58,086 bases of DNA. Origin: Prevotella sp. Lineage in GTDB: Bacteria; Bacteroidota; Bacteroidia; Bacteroidales; Bacteroidaceae. Within the stretch, counting starts at the first letter, position 1. Every line of letters begins with the position of its first letter. The stretch lies in the NCBI GenBank assembly GCA_022779305.1, contig JALFSW010000062.1, positions 1 through 58,086 of the forward strand. Reading direction: 5' to 3'. The position numbers and the translations under genes were made by a program. The notes below the pieces were generated by a model that searched no databases, was not told the DNA's origin, and saw only the letters and a list, made by a program, of their open reading frames with translations. Of this stretch, positions 5,768 through 14,727 are shown piece by piece.

Positions 5768-8287
5768 ATGAAAAAAAGAAATCAAAGAAACATCGCTTTG
5801 CGTTGCTTCACTGCCCTTGTGTTGTTTTTGGGCGTTTCGATAGCTGCTGTTGCGCAAGACATAGCTTATATTACAAAAAATGTAGATGGTGTTACCGGTG
5901 CACAATATTGCATCGAATACAAGAAAGTCAGTAGTTCGGGTGAATGGTATGCGAATGCTATTTATACAAAGGGATTGACGAATGCTGCAAATGCTGCAGC
6001 CATTACTTTCTCTATTGATGGCGGACCTAATCAAACACTTTATGCCGATAAATTTAGCACTTCGGGAACTACCTATTCAGCGAATGTAACGCAGCTTAGC
6101 GATCCTAATGCAACACTTAAAGAGAAAATTACTATTGCTAGTAATGGTACACTTAGCAATATGCTAGAAAAGTATCCAGATAGTAATTTTCCAATTTTCC
6201 TTGGGGAGAGTTCAAGCACACGATTACAACGTCCTTACAATGTGGAAATGAAAGGTGGGTTTACAACGATTAATCAATCAGCATTTCATAAAGATTATTA
6301 TTTGCGAAAATTTATTGTAGCTGATGGTTCTAGCAATATTGCTCTAAACACCATTAAGGGGGGTGCTTTTGCACATTCAACAGTGACAGAATTTCGTCAT
6401 GCAGCTGATCAATTTTCTGGCAAAAGTTATTTTCCCTCTGCGATAAGAAAGATTGAAAATGCTGCTTTCTACAGCTCAGGCTTGACAGGTGAGCTCAATC
6501 TGCCCAGTGCTTGTGCAATTGTTGAGGATGGTGCATTCAACAAAACTAATTTGACCAAGGTGATTGTCAGAGATGAAGGCGGAAGATATATGGTCATAGG
6601 AAAACAAAGTTTTTCGAATAGTCCCAAATTAGAAACAGTAGAATTGTCTGCCAAAGAAATTGGTGATTACGCATTCTCTAATGTTGGTATTAAACACGTG
6701 AAGCTCAGGGAAGGGGTGGAAAAAATTGGGAATTATGCATTCTTTAATATGAATTCCGAAGATGATATGACGCTTCCTTCAACCTTGAGGGTAATAGGAA
6801 ATGAGCCTTTTAGTAAGGATAAAAGACTTGATGTTCCCGGTTGGATTTTCTACAATGAACTTAAATTGCCAGAGGGGCTTGAAGAAATAGGTATATTTGC
6901 TTTTGCAGGTATGCGTTCCATACAAGAAAAGTTGATCATCCCTGATGCTGTAAAAAAAATAGGTGGCTATGCTTTTATGAATGCACCTATCAAACACCTT
7001 GAAATAGGTAGTGGTGTCGAGGAGTTTAGTCACGTAGCTTTTGATAATTGTGCATTCTTGGAAACCGTGACTTTTAAAGCCAACACTGTTTTGAAAAGTG
7101 GTTTCCGTGTTTTTCGAAATTGCAACAGCCTGCGTTATGTGAGAATGGATGCAGTGGAAAGCACTGAATTCTTGAATCAATTTGCAACGAAAACAATCAA
7201 TAAGAACGCTGATAAAGAAACATTTTTCGCTTATTTGAACCCCTATACCATCGTTTATCTGCCTAAGAATTTCACGGATATGACCAAGTTGGGTTCAGGC
7301 GTCAATGATGTGAACTTCGTCTTCTATAATAACGGTAACTACACTGCGCCTAAATTTGTGGTTTACGACAATCACGCAAATTATCGCACTTATAATTATA
7401 AGGTACAGTTCCCTGAAGCAGGTCAAAAAATGCGTGTGAGTCCAAGAACAGGTGCTCAATATGCAAGTCTTGTAGATAGCCCAGTGTTGCCGCTCCGTGG
7501 TTGCGATTATGAGATTCCTGTAACTTTCACTGCACAAAAGGCATCTTATAACCGTACGTTTAGCAATCCTTCACAATTCTACACCGTCAGCTTGCCTTAT
7601 AGCCCTTCATGGACACAGGAAACAATGAGCAAGATTAAGCCTTTCAAAATGGCGCATAATCTTTATGAAGCAAATGGTACAACACAACGTGCTTATTACT
7701 TCTACTCGATTGATGACACATATTTCCGCAGCGGAAAAGGCAAAGATAAGCTCACAGATTCGGAAAAGAAATATTGCCTAACGCCTTATCATGGTTATCT
7801 TGTGAAATTCTATGACAATGCAGGAGCTGCCTCTCTTTTCGATGGAACAAATGTGAAAGTTTATGCGAACACTGAAGCACCAAACGAAAATGGTTCAACC
7901 ATCAATGAAAAAGGTGACTGGGGCTTGATTGGCACAACGATGAATATCTATAATGCCAAAGCAACAACAGATGTTGTTTACTATTCGCTCAAAGGTTCAA
8001 CCAAGACATGGCACAAGATGAATGCAGGCAATGAGAAGGTGTTCCTCGCATCGTTCCGTGCCGCAGTGAAGAGCCTCTCTTCAGCTGCCGTATCTGGTGC
8101 CGCACCTTTCATAGCATTCTTCATGGAAGAAGGCTCAACACCAACGGGCATCCAACAAGTTGAACAGAAGCTCAAAGAGGGTAAGACCAACATCTATACG
8201 CTCGATGGTCGCTTTGTGGGTACAGACAGCACAGTGCTTCCACAAGGTATTTACATCGTGAATGGAAAGAAATTCTATAAGATGTAA
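5768..8287 (+). CDS. BspA-like leucine-rich-repeat surface protein with T9SS C-terminal signal
   Basis: An 839-residue secreted protein. The N-terminal signal peptide ends near AAVAQD (residue 30). The region from about 150 to 500 holds LRR_5/BspA-type repeats, recognisable by recurring units such as IGNYAFFNM and KIGGYAFMNA with LPSTLRVIG-like turns. A middle region (about 510-770) is unassigned. The last 70 residues form a type A T9SS sorting domain, with IYTLDGRFVGTD and the terminal PQGIYIVNGKKFYKM. It would cross the outer membrane through T9SS and be anchored on the surface; BspA proteins bind host matrix and other cells. A strong terminator follows at 8440-8483. Confidence 0.88.
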   Translation: MKKRNQRNIALRCFTALVLFLGVSIAAVAQDIAYITKNVDGVTGAQYCIEYKKVSSSGEWYANAIYTKGLTNAANAAAITFSIDGGPNQTLYADKFSTSGTTYSANVTQLSDPNATLKEKITIASNGTLSNMLEKYPDSNFPIFLGESSSTRLQRPYNVEMKGGFTTINQSAFHKDYYLRKFIVADGSSNIALNTIKGGAFAHSTVTEFRHAADQFSGKSYFPSAIRKIENAAFYSSGLTGELNLPSACAIVEDGAFNKTNLTKVIVRDEGGRYMVIGKQSFSNSPKLETVELSAKEIGDYAFSNVGIKHVKLREGVEKIGNYAFFNMNSEDDMTLPSTLRVIGNEPFSKDKRLDVPGWIFYNELKLPEGLEEIGIFAFAGMRSIQEKLIIPDAVKKIGGYAFMNAPIKHLEIGSGVEEFSHVAFDNCAFLETVTFKANTVLKSGFRVFRNCNSLRYVRMDAVESTEFLNQFATKTINKNADKETFFAYLNPYTIVYLPKNFTDMTKLGSGVNDVNFVFYNNGNYTAPKFVVYDNHANYRTYNYKVQFPEAGQKMRVSPRTGAQYASLVDSPVLPLRGCDYEIPVTFTAQKASYNRTFSNPSQFYTVSLPYSPSWTQETMSKIKPFKMAHNLYEANGTTQRAYYFYSIDDTYFRSGKGKDKLTDSEKKYCLTPYHGYLVKFYDNAGAASLFDGTNVKVYANTEAPNENGSTINEKGDWGLIGTTMNIYNAKATTDVVYYSLKGSTKTWHKMNAGNEKVFLASFRAAVKSLSSAAVSGAAPFIAFFMEEGSTPTGIQQVEQKLKEGKTNIYTLDGRFVGTDSTVLPQGIYIVNGKKFYKM

Positions 8288-8290
8288 GAT

Positions 8291-8428
8291 TTTTCTAGGT
8301 TTGCCTAGGGGATCCTAGGGTTTCCTAGGTTCTCCTAGTCTGCCTAGGGCTTTCTAGGTTTTCCTAGTCTTCCTAGGTTTTCCTAGTCTGCCTAGGGTTT
8401 TCTAGGGCTTCCTAGTCTGCCTAGGTGT
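8291..8428. repeat. CCTAG array 2
   Basis: More than a dozen CTAG tetramers with 9-10 nt spacing and pyrimidine-rich spacers on the plus strand, starting just after the BspA-like stop codon and ending 11 nt before that gene's terminator hairpin, so it would be transcribed as part of the 3' UTR. Confidence 0.9.
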
Positions 8429-8439
8429 TCAAATCTTTG

Positions 8440-8483
8440 TTCCCCACAACAGTGTGTTTGCGCTGTTGTGGGGAATTTTTGTT
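8440..8483 (+). terminator. Intrinsic terminator of the peptide/BspA operon
   Basis: A perfect 13-bp stem, TTCCCCACAACAG at 8440-8452 with CTGTTGTGGGGAA at 8463-8475, has a 10-nt loop and is followed by TTTTTGTT. The 461-nt gap 8288-8748 otherwise holds arrays 2 and 3 and a lone -7-like TAATTTTG at 8560-8567. Confidence 0.9.
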
Positions 8484-8640
8484 GGAGGAGATTTTAAAAA
8501 CCCGTTAGGAGAGATAAAAAAAATGGTGGTAAAGCCTCTCTTGTTTGATAGATTTTTAGTAATTTTGCACCACTTTTTCCCTTTCCTCTGTGGAGGGCTT
8601 TTGAGGCTTTCCGTTTTGAATCATGGGAGAACTTGGAGTG

Positions 8641-8709
8641 CCTAGGAAGTCCTAGAGAAACTAGGCAGACTAGGCAAACCTAGAAATCCTAGGCAACCTA
8701 GGCACCCCT
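8641..8709. repeat. CCTAG array 3 (opposite orientation)
   Basis: CTAG tetramers spaced 9-10 nt apart, with purine-rich spacers on the plus strand (such as GAAA and GCAAA). It is therefore inverted relative to arrays 2 and 4. It ends 39 nt before the start of the unknown 436-residue gene. Confidence 0.85.
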
Positions 8710-8748
8710 ATCCCCAAAAAACTATCAGAACAAGATTTAAGCAAGACA

Positions 8749-10059
8749 ATGAATAACCACCAAGAACAACCCAGCGCATGGACAGAAGTCCTTTTTCACT
8801 CCGAAGATTATCATCCTCTTTTGAAAGAAGGTTTGCTCAGCCGAGCAACAGAATTTCGGCTTTGTCATGCAGATGGAAGAGAGAAAACCGTCCGCCAATC
8901 GTTGGTAGTTTTTCGAGCGAAAGGTAGTGAGGAATGGGAAGACGATGCACCGATAGGGCGCATCGAAGCCATGGTTTTGGGCGATGATGATGAAGAGGTG
9001 ATGCCCGTAGAAGTGGTGAATTTAGGTACATCGCCCGCTGGACAGATTTCCGTTGTTCGGCAGACTTCCGAAAAGGTGGTGATAGCCTTCGACTGGGAAG
9101 AGGGAAAAATTGATATTCCCTTGGCAAAACAAACATCCGATGGGTATGAATTATCCAAAGCCGATGTGGCAGATGGGAAACCCATTCTTTGTCACCTCAC
9201 ACCCCATGCCACCTCATCAATGTTTACATTAGAAATCAATCTTCCTTTTCTTGGGTTTACGCTCTCCGCACCCAACGGACAGCGTGTTGAAGGCAACCTC
9301 ACGATCGATGTCAGTCAGCTTGATGATTACACTTACAAGTTCTTGGGCAATGAGGACGACAATCGCTTCGCCATTCATTTCAATGATTTGTCGTTGGCTT
9401 ATCAATATGTGTGGTATGACGATGGAACACTCTCCATTCGTAACCAGCGCAAGCGCATGGAAAAGGTGGGCGAAACACGGGCAATGGGCAGTCTGAAATC
9501 TCTCCTTGGCGATGCGAAAGATGCACTCATCAAACACAAAGACCAACGATGGCGCATCCTCATCACCGACACTGTCGCAGTGGAGCGCAAGATAGCTGCC
9601 ATTGCCACCGATCCGATAGCACTTGTGAGAGAAGCATTTGGGGCGTTTAAAGAAAAGGCTGAAGATGAAAACGCACTCCTTACCGAATTGCTCAAAAAGG
9701 AAGACAATGCACTTTTTCAATGGTTTTGGCTTACAGATGCTGATCTTGCACACGAACATTTACTCGACCTTTTGGATATGCCCACTGCATCGCAAGATTC
9801 AGAAGGGATGCTCGCTGTCGCCTTGCTTTACGACCGCTTTTTGGCGTTTATGAAACGGCTGCGCAAAACTTCTCTTTCACACAAAAACGGCACACTTGCC
9901 GATGCTTTGCAGACGCGCAACAACAAACGTCGTATCAGTCGCACTGAACGCCTTTTTGCACAACATTTTGCAGGCGAAACCTCGCTGTGGACAACCACGA
10001 TGGAGCAAAGAGAAGAAATCATTAAGGTTTTTAGGATGTTTGATGTGAGAATTGCCTAG
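8749..10059 (+). CDS. Unrecognised 436-residue protein bracketed by CCTAG arrays
   Basis: I do not recognise this family. It has no signal peptide or membrane segment, so it is probably cytoplasmic. Residues 1-235 are acidic and beta-rich (GRIEAMVLGDDDEEVMP, VVNLGTSPAGQISVV). Residues from about 240 are helical and charged, ending with a basic patch (LQTRNNKRRISRTERL). The ATG at 8749 follows a purine-rich stretch. The stop TAG is formed by the first CCTAG unit of array 4 (ATT GCC TAG), so the last residues IA come from repeat sequence and the original C-terminus may have been replaced. The gene stands alone between inverted arrays. Confidence 0.75.
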   Translation: MNNHQEQPSAWTEVLFHSEDYHPLLKEGLLSRATEFRLCHADGREKTVRQSLVVFRAKGSEEWEDDAPIGRIEAMVLGDDDEEVMPVEVVNLGTSPAGQISVVRQTSEKVVIAFDWEEGKIDIPLAKQTSDGYELSKADVADGKPILCHLTPHATSSMFTLEINLPFLGFTLSAPNGQRVEGNLTIDVSQLDDYTYKFLGNEDDNRFAIHFNDLSLAYQYVWYDDGTLSIRNQRKRMEKVGETRAMGSLKSLLGDAKDALIKHKDQRWRILITDTVAVERKIAAIATDPIALVREAFGAFKEKAEDENALLTELLKKEDNALFQWFWLTDADLAHEHLLDLLDMPTASQDSEGMLAVALLYDRFLAFMKRLRKTSLSHKNGTLADALQTRNNKRRISRTERLFAQHFAGETSLWTTTMEQREEIIKVFRMFDVRIA

Positions 10060-10134
10060 GGATTCCTAGTTTTTCCTAGTCTTTCCTAGTCTTCCTAGGT
10101 TTCCTAGTTTTCCTAGATTCTCCCTAGGTTTCCC
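10055..10134. repeat. CCTAG array 4, overlapping a stop codon
   Basis: CTAG every 9-10 nt with pyrimidine-rich spacers on the plus strand. Its first unit provides the TAG of the preceding gene. It lies between that gene and the convergent TamB-like gene, whose stop is 24 nt farther on; no separate terminator is visible. Confidence 0.88.
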
Positions 10135-10157
10135 TCTCTCATTTCGCAATCGCCCTT

Positions 10158-13100
10158 TCACTTCTTTTTCTTTTTCTTCTTTCGGATGCCGAAGAGGTCG
10201 GACAGAGTGTGGAAATCTTTTTTGATGATAAGGCCCAATCCCTGTGTGGTGAGCGAATTGCGGGTGAAATAGCGGTCGTTGGTTTTGCTGTAGAAATTGA
10301 TGGCAAGGTTACCACTTGGGAAGAGAAGATACTTCACATCAAAGTCGCCAATGAAAGCCGAGGTGTTGGTTGCCACGTTGTCGCGATAGCCAAATTCCCC
10401 ATTGATGAGTAAGCGATTGTTGAGCAATCTTCCAGAGAGAATGCCCTCATATTCGGCATTGCTGAAGCCCTCATCGCCTGTGGCAATGTTCGCACCAAAG
10501 TTCCAGTTACTGTTATTGACCACGTTGGAAAGTACGTTGTTGATTTGTTGCGAAAGTGTTCCCGATAGAATGCTTTGCATGGCAAGCGAGGCTTGTCCCG
10601 GTTGCGCCGCACTTCCAGAGGCATTGTTGGCACCCTGTGGATAGAATCTGCCCACTGCCAGAAGGTAGAGCACTTGCTGGTTGAGGTCTTGTTCGGAGTT
10701 GAGCACAGCATGAACCATTTTCAGTGCATCGGCAGAAAGCATTGGTAGCGACAGACCAAAAGTGACCCTCGGATTCATTGCTGTGCCATCGATGTTGAGC
10801 AAGCAATCAACTTTCGTGTTGCTCGTTCGGAAAGAACGCCCCAATCCTAAGTCGCTCAGCGGTACGGAGTTCAGTGCGTAGACCCCCTTGAGGTTGAGTG
10901 CAGCCGAGAAAGGATCGCCCCCAAAGGCAATCGTCGAGCCTTGTTGGAAACTGAATTGTTTTTTGATGACATTTTGTATAGTGAAGTTGTAAGTGCCCCG
11001 CATCACATTGTAGTTGCCATAGAGTTGCAAGCCCCCTTTATTATAATAGGTTGCTTTGATTCCCCCCTCTCCATTGAGTGCTATATTATCGCCCGTTGTT
11101 TCGTCCATCAAGATGTTGAGTGTGAAATCGGGTGTGGCATTGGCAAGGAGATTGATGCGCAGGTCGCTGGCAAAATCGTCTTCTTCGGTTGGGCTGATTT
11201 TTCGTTTCTGCCCGTTTTGCGAAGTGGTGTCGGTCTGTGAGGCAGCAGAATCAACAGGTGTTACGTCGCGCCAACGAATGAATGCGTTTTCGCCCACAGA
11301 GTTATCGGTGGTGTTGTAGGTGATAAACGAGTTTTTCTCAGGGCGCATATCAATGTTAATGGTGGTTTCGCCCGGTCGTCCCAAGATGCGGCACATCCCC
11401 GTTCCAAAAACCCTACCCCAAAAACTTTCCGTTGATCGTCTTTTTGGGAAATCGTATGCCAAGAGCTTCTGCGCATTGATTTGAATATCGTAGCCCAGAT
11501 TGCGCAGTGCCTGATGGTGCAGCCCACCCGTTACGATGCCGATGTTGCCGAAAGCATCGGTGATGGTGTCGCGTTCGAAGATGATTTCATTAGGGATAAG
11601 GCGGATGCGTGCTTGTCGGAGGGCGTAGGTGGTTCCCAGCGATTTCATACGTACACTACCGCTTGCCTCCATGTCGCCCTCAAGATTGACATCCTTCAAC
11701 GTTCCCACCACCTTACACCATCCGTAGCCCCGCAGTTGAATGTTGTCCATGAAAGCCCCGCAAAAACTCTTGAGAAATTCCAAGCGTGTGTTGTAGGCAA
11801 AGATGGGGAGGTTGATGTAGCTATTTTTCAAATCCACGTAGCCCTCCACCTTCGTTTGCGCCTCCTCGCCCTCTTCGGCAATGGCGTCGATGTGGATTTT
11901 TCCCTCGTTTTGGGTGTAAGAGGCATTGGCAAAGAGCGTTCCGATGTGTCCGTCTTGGAACGTGAAATCCTCGACAGTGAGATCGGCAGCAGCTTGCAGA
12001 TTTTTGAAAATCGATTTTACAACCACTTTCCCCGATGCCACCCCATCAAATGCCACACTGCGGAAGTTCACCAATTTGAGGATGTAAGGCACATCAATGT
12101 CTTTCAGTCGCACAAGGATAGAGTCGTTTTCATTGCCTGTTGTTTCTCCGTTGATGCTGATGTGTTGTTGTTTGTTCGACACTTCAAAGTGATTGATGAC
12201 CAAGTTTCGCCCCGCATAGGTAATTTCCGAGGGTTGTATTTGAAGTCTGATGGTGTCTATTTGAATTTCAGAAGGTTGGAAGCGAATGGCAGTGGCAAGC
12301 TTTCTGTCCCTTCGTTCAAATTGTGTTGCACATTTCACATCGCCCCTTATCATGGTTTCACCCGAAAGGCGGAATGCCGTTGCTGTTGATAATAGGTTGT
12401 TGGCAGCCTCGCCAGAAGTGTGGAGCGTGATGGTTCTGCCCATTGGATCGATGCGCTGTGTGAAGAGATCGATCAAGAGCTTTTGTTGAGGCGTAGAGAG
12501 TTGAACGTCAAGATTTTGGAAATTTTGCTTTGCAATGGTGATTTGTGGTGAAGCGAGCTGAAGATGGATTTGCTTTTGGGCTTCGTCAATATCGGCTTGC
12601 AAAGAAAGGTCGGTGAAACTGATGTCGGTTTTGAGGAAACGTCTGAGCCATTGGTCATCGGAAAGGTCGGCTTCAATGTGGAAACGATGTTGGGTGCGTG
12701 TTCCAATGCTTGTAGGATGCTGTGCAGACAGTGCTGGGAGATAATGGCGAAACGTGTTCATTGCGCTTGCATAAAGCGTGGGATAGTCATAATTTCCGCT
12801 CAATCGGATGTTGCCAAAGGAAGACGCAATGGCAATGTTTTTCGACAACGAATGATGATCGGCTTTTACAGATATATGTGGCAGATTGAAAGTTTCTTTC
12901 TTGTTGGTAATCAAAAGATTATTCACCTCTATGGCAGCCAAGAGCTTTTCTGGCGATGTGAAACTACCTTTGAGTGTGGTTTGGAAAGAGAAAGCAGTGT
13001 TGCCCAATTGGTTGGTCAGTCGGAGTGCAGCGGGATTGAAGTTCTTCACATCCAGTTGCACATCTGCCGTAATGGCATTGCGCTTCCGCATAAACCCTAT

Positions 13101-14591
13101 GATGTTTTCAGCCGTTCCTTCGATACGCAGATTGCCGTTAGGATCATTGAGGGCAAGAAAACCTTTTGCACGGTTGTTTTCGTAAGTCGCATCAAGCGAT
13201 ATATTATAATAGGTGTAACCATTGTAGGTCAGTCGGGGGATATTTCCTTTCGCAGCAAGTGTTGTTAGGTTGCGATTAGCACGGAACTGGGCATGGAGGG
13301 CAACGTCGGATAATCCGCTTTGTTTCAAGACATTGTCTAATCGGAAAGCCGTTGTTTCCACTTCACCGCTGATTTGTCGGTTGTCTATGTTGAGCGCAAG
13401 ACGCGCATTGCCCACATCGGTTGACAGTTGTCCTTTGATGCGTTGCCCACCTCGATGAAGCAAACACGTTCCACTGTATTGTATGTTGCCAAGGGCAAGT
13501 AAAGCCTGTGGCAATTTCAGTTGGTAGCTGTCATTGATTTTGTGAAGAAGCGAGCCTGCCACATGGATTTGGGCAACAGGGAAAGCAAGCGATGGGCGTT
13601 GGAAGATTTGTGTAATGCGTCCGTCAAGATGAAGCCCAAAGCGAGGGCTGTCGGTTGAGACTTTTAAATTCTTGACACGCAGCGTGTTTTGAGAAAGGCG
13701 GAAACCACCCGACACACTAAGCCGTTCGTTTATGTCGCCCATTTTACCAAGGAAAGGACGCAAATCGGCAAAGCTCACAAACGATTTAGGCAGCTCCACA
13801 TCGATCTCCGCCCCACGCAGCGCAGGTTTTCCCTCCCGCCATTGATAGCGAGCCGTGAGCAACGGAAAGGCGATGGAAGAGTGGGGGAGTTCTATTCTAA
13901 AATCTTGAATTTCAGTTCTTTTCTTATTGGCAATGAGGGCAAACGAAAGTTTTTTAAGTTGGAAGCCCGATGCTTCCTCCAACGAAAGATAGCGCACACC
14001 ACAATCGATTTCATTGTCGGTCAGATGGTCGATGTTAATGTGTGCCGATAGTTTGGAAATTTGAAGATGATAAGGCGAAAAGACATGCTTGCGCCAAGGT
14101 TTGTCCAACTGTCGGTAAGCGATGCTACTGTTGCGAATGATGAGGCTATGGATGCTCAAGTCGAGTGGTTGTTGTGTTTCCTTGTCGTTCGATGAAAGTG
14201 CGTCAATGAGAAACTGATAGTTTGGCGTTGCCCCTATTCGTTTTTTATAGAAATTGGCTTTGAGTCCGAAGAGTTGTGCCGATGAAATTCTGATTTTTTG
14301 TGCTTGAATGAGGTCGATGATATCCACCTTTGCTGCCATTCTTGAAATGTTGATCAAAGGTTGTTTTTGTTGGTCGGAAATGGCGATGTCATCAATGATA
14401 ATGGTATTGAGTATTCCCAAGTCAATACGTCCGACAGTTACTTCTGTATCAAGTGTTTGCGACAAAAGTTGAGCAACGCTTTTTCCCAATTCCCGTTGGA
14501 TAAAAGGAATGTGAAGCATCACCACAATAGCCAAATAAATGCCTCCGAAGAGCCATATAAAACCTCTTATTATCGTTTTAGTCTTCTTCAA
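10158..14591 (-). CDS. TamB-like translocation and assembly module protein (DUF490)
   Basis: A 1477-residue AsmA/TamB-type protein. It has one N-terminal transmembrane helix (about residues 8-28, GFIWLFGGIYLAIVVML). A very long periplasmic region of repetitive amphipathic beta-strands forms the hydrophobic groove typical of bridge-like lipid-transfer proteins. The conserved TamB C-terminal domain covers about 1080-1470 and ends near LGLIIKKDFHTLSDLF. The protein terminates in a run of seven lysines. TamB proteins span the periplasm and support outer-membrane protein or phospholipid delivery. It is monocistronic and divergent from nqrA. The tamA partner is not in the window. Confidence 0.88.
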   Translation of the reverse strand: MKKTKTIIRGFIWLFGGIYLAIVVMLHIPFIQRELGKSVAQLLSQTLDTEVTVGRIDLGILNTIIIDDIAISDQQKQPLINISRMAAKVDIIDLIQAQKIRISSAQLFGLKANFYKKRIGATPNYQFLIDALSSNDKETQQPLDLSIHSLIIRNSSIAYRQLDKPWRKHVFSPYHLQISKLSAHINIDHLTDNEIDCGVRYLSLEEASGFQLKKLSFALIANKKRTEIQDFRIELPHSSIAFPLLTARYQWREGKPALRGAEIDVELPKSFVSFADLRPFLGKMGDINERLSVSGGFRLSQNTLRVKNLKVSTDSPRFGLHLDGRITQIFQRPSLAFPVAQIHVAGSLLHKINDSYQLKLPQALLALGNIQYSGTCLLHRGGQRIKGQLSTDVGNARLALNIDNRQISGEVETTAFRLDNVLKQSGLSDVALHAQFRANRNLTTLAAKGNIPRLTYNGYTYYNISLDATYENNRAKGFLALNDPNGNLRIEGTAENIIGFMRKRNAITADVQLDVKNFNPAALRLTNQLGNTAFSFQTTLKGSFTSPEKLLAAIEVNNLLITNKKETFNLPHISVKADHHSLSKNIAIASSFGNIRLSGNYDYPTLYASAMNTFRHYLPALSAQHPTSIGTRTQHRFHIEADLSDDQWLRRFLKTDISFTDLSLQADIDEAQKQIHLQLASPQITIAKQNFQNLDVQLSTPQQKLLIDLFTQRIDPMGRTITLHTSGEAANNLLSTATAFRLSGETMIRGDVKCATQFERRDRKLATAIRFQPSEIQIDTIRLQIQPSEITYAGRNLVINHFEVSNKQQHISINGETTGNENDSILVRLKDIDVPYILKLVNFRSVAFDGVASGKVVVKSIFKNLQAAADLTVEDFTFQDGHIGTLFANASYTQNEGKIHIDAIAEEGEEAQTKVEGYVDLKNSYINLPIFAYNTRLEFLKSFCGAFMDNIQLRGYGWCKVVGTLKDVNLEGDMEASGSVRMKSLGTTYALRQARIRLIPNEIIFERDTITDAFGNIGIVTGGLHHQALRNLGYDIQINAQKLLAYDFPKRRSTESFWGRVFGTGMCRILGRPGETTINIDMRPEKNSFITYNTTDNSVGENAFIRWRDVTPVDSAASQTDTTSQNGQKRKISPTEEDDFASDLRINLLANATPDFTLNILMDETTGDNIALNGEGGIKATYYNKGGLQLYGNYNVMRGTYNFTIQNVIKKQFSFQQGSTIAFGGDPFSAALNLKGVYALNSVPLSDLGLGRSFRTSNTKVDCLLNIDGTAMNPRVTFGLSLPMLSADALKMVHAVLNSEQDLNQQVLYLLAVGRFYPQGANNASGSAAQPGQASLAMQSILSGTLSQQINNVLSNVVNNSNWNFGANIATGDEGFSNAEYEGILSGRLLNNRLLINGEFGYRDNVATNTSAFIGDFDVKYLLFPSGNLAINFYSKTNDRYFTRNSLTTQGLGLIIKKDFHTLSDLFGIRKKKKKKK

Positions 14592-14647
14592 ATCAACGGC
14601 AAAATTAAAAAAAAAACTTTTGCTACTGAAAATAGTATATTAAAAAG

Positions 14648-14678
14648 TTTCTTAAATGCTGAAAAATACCTATATTTG
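14648..14678 (+). promoter_or_regulatory. Promoter of the nqr operon
   Basis: TTTC, 19 bp, TATATTTG: one mismatch from the Bacteroidetes consensus. Transcription would start near 14685, about 43 nt before the nqrA ATG. Confidence 0.65.
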
Positions 14679-14727
14679 CACCATTATTTAGCGAAAGATT
14701 TCAAAAAAATATTCCAGTTATTAAATT

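Noticed and set aside
8454..8645. 63-residue reading frame after the BspA terminator
   Set aside because: It begins inside the terminator loop and ends at array 3; no family resemblance.
8641..10134. Insertion sequence or transposon around the 436-residue gene
   Set aside because: No transposase motif, no terminal inverted repeats other than the CCTAG arrays, and no target-site duplication could be identified.
11481..12389. 302-residue reading frame antisense to the TamB-like gene
   Set aside because: Shadow frame inside a long, clearly coding minus-strand gene.
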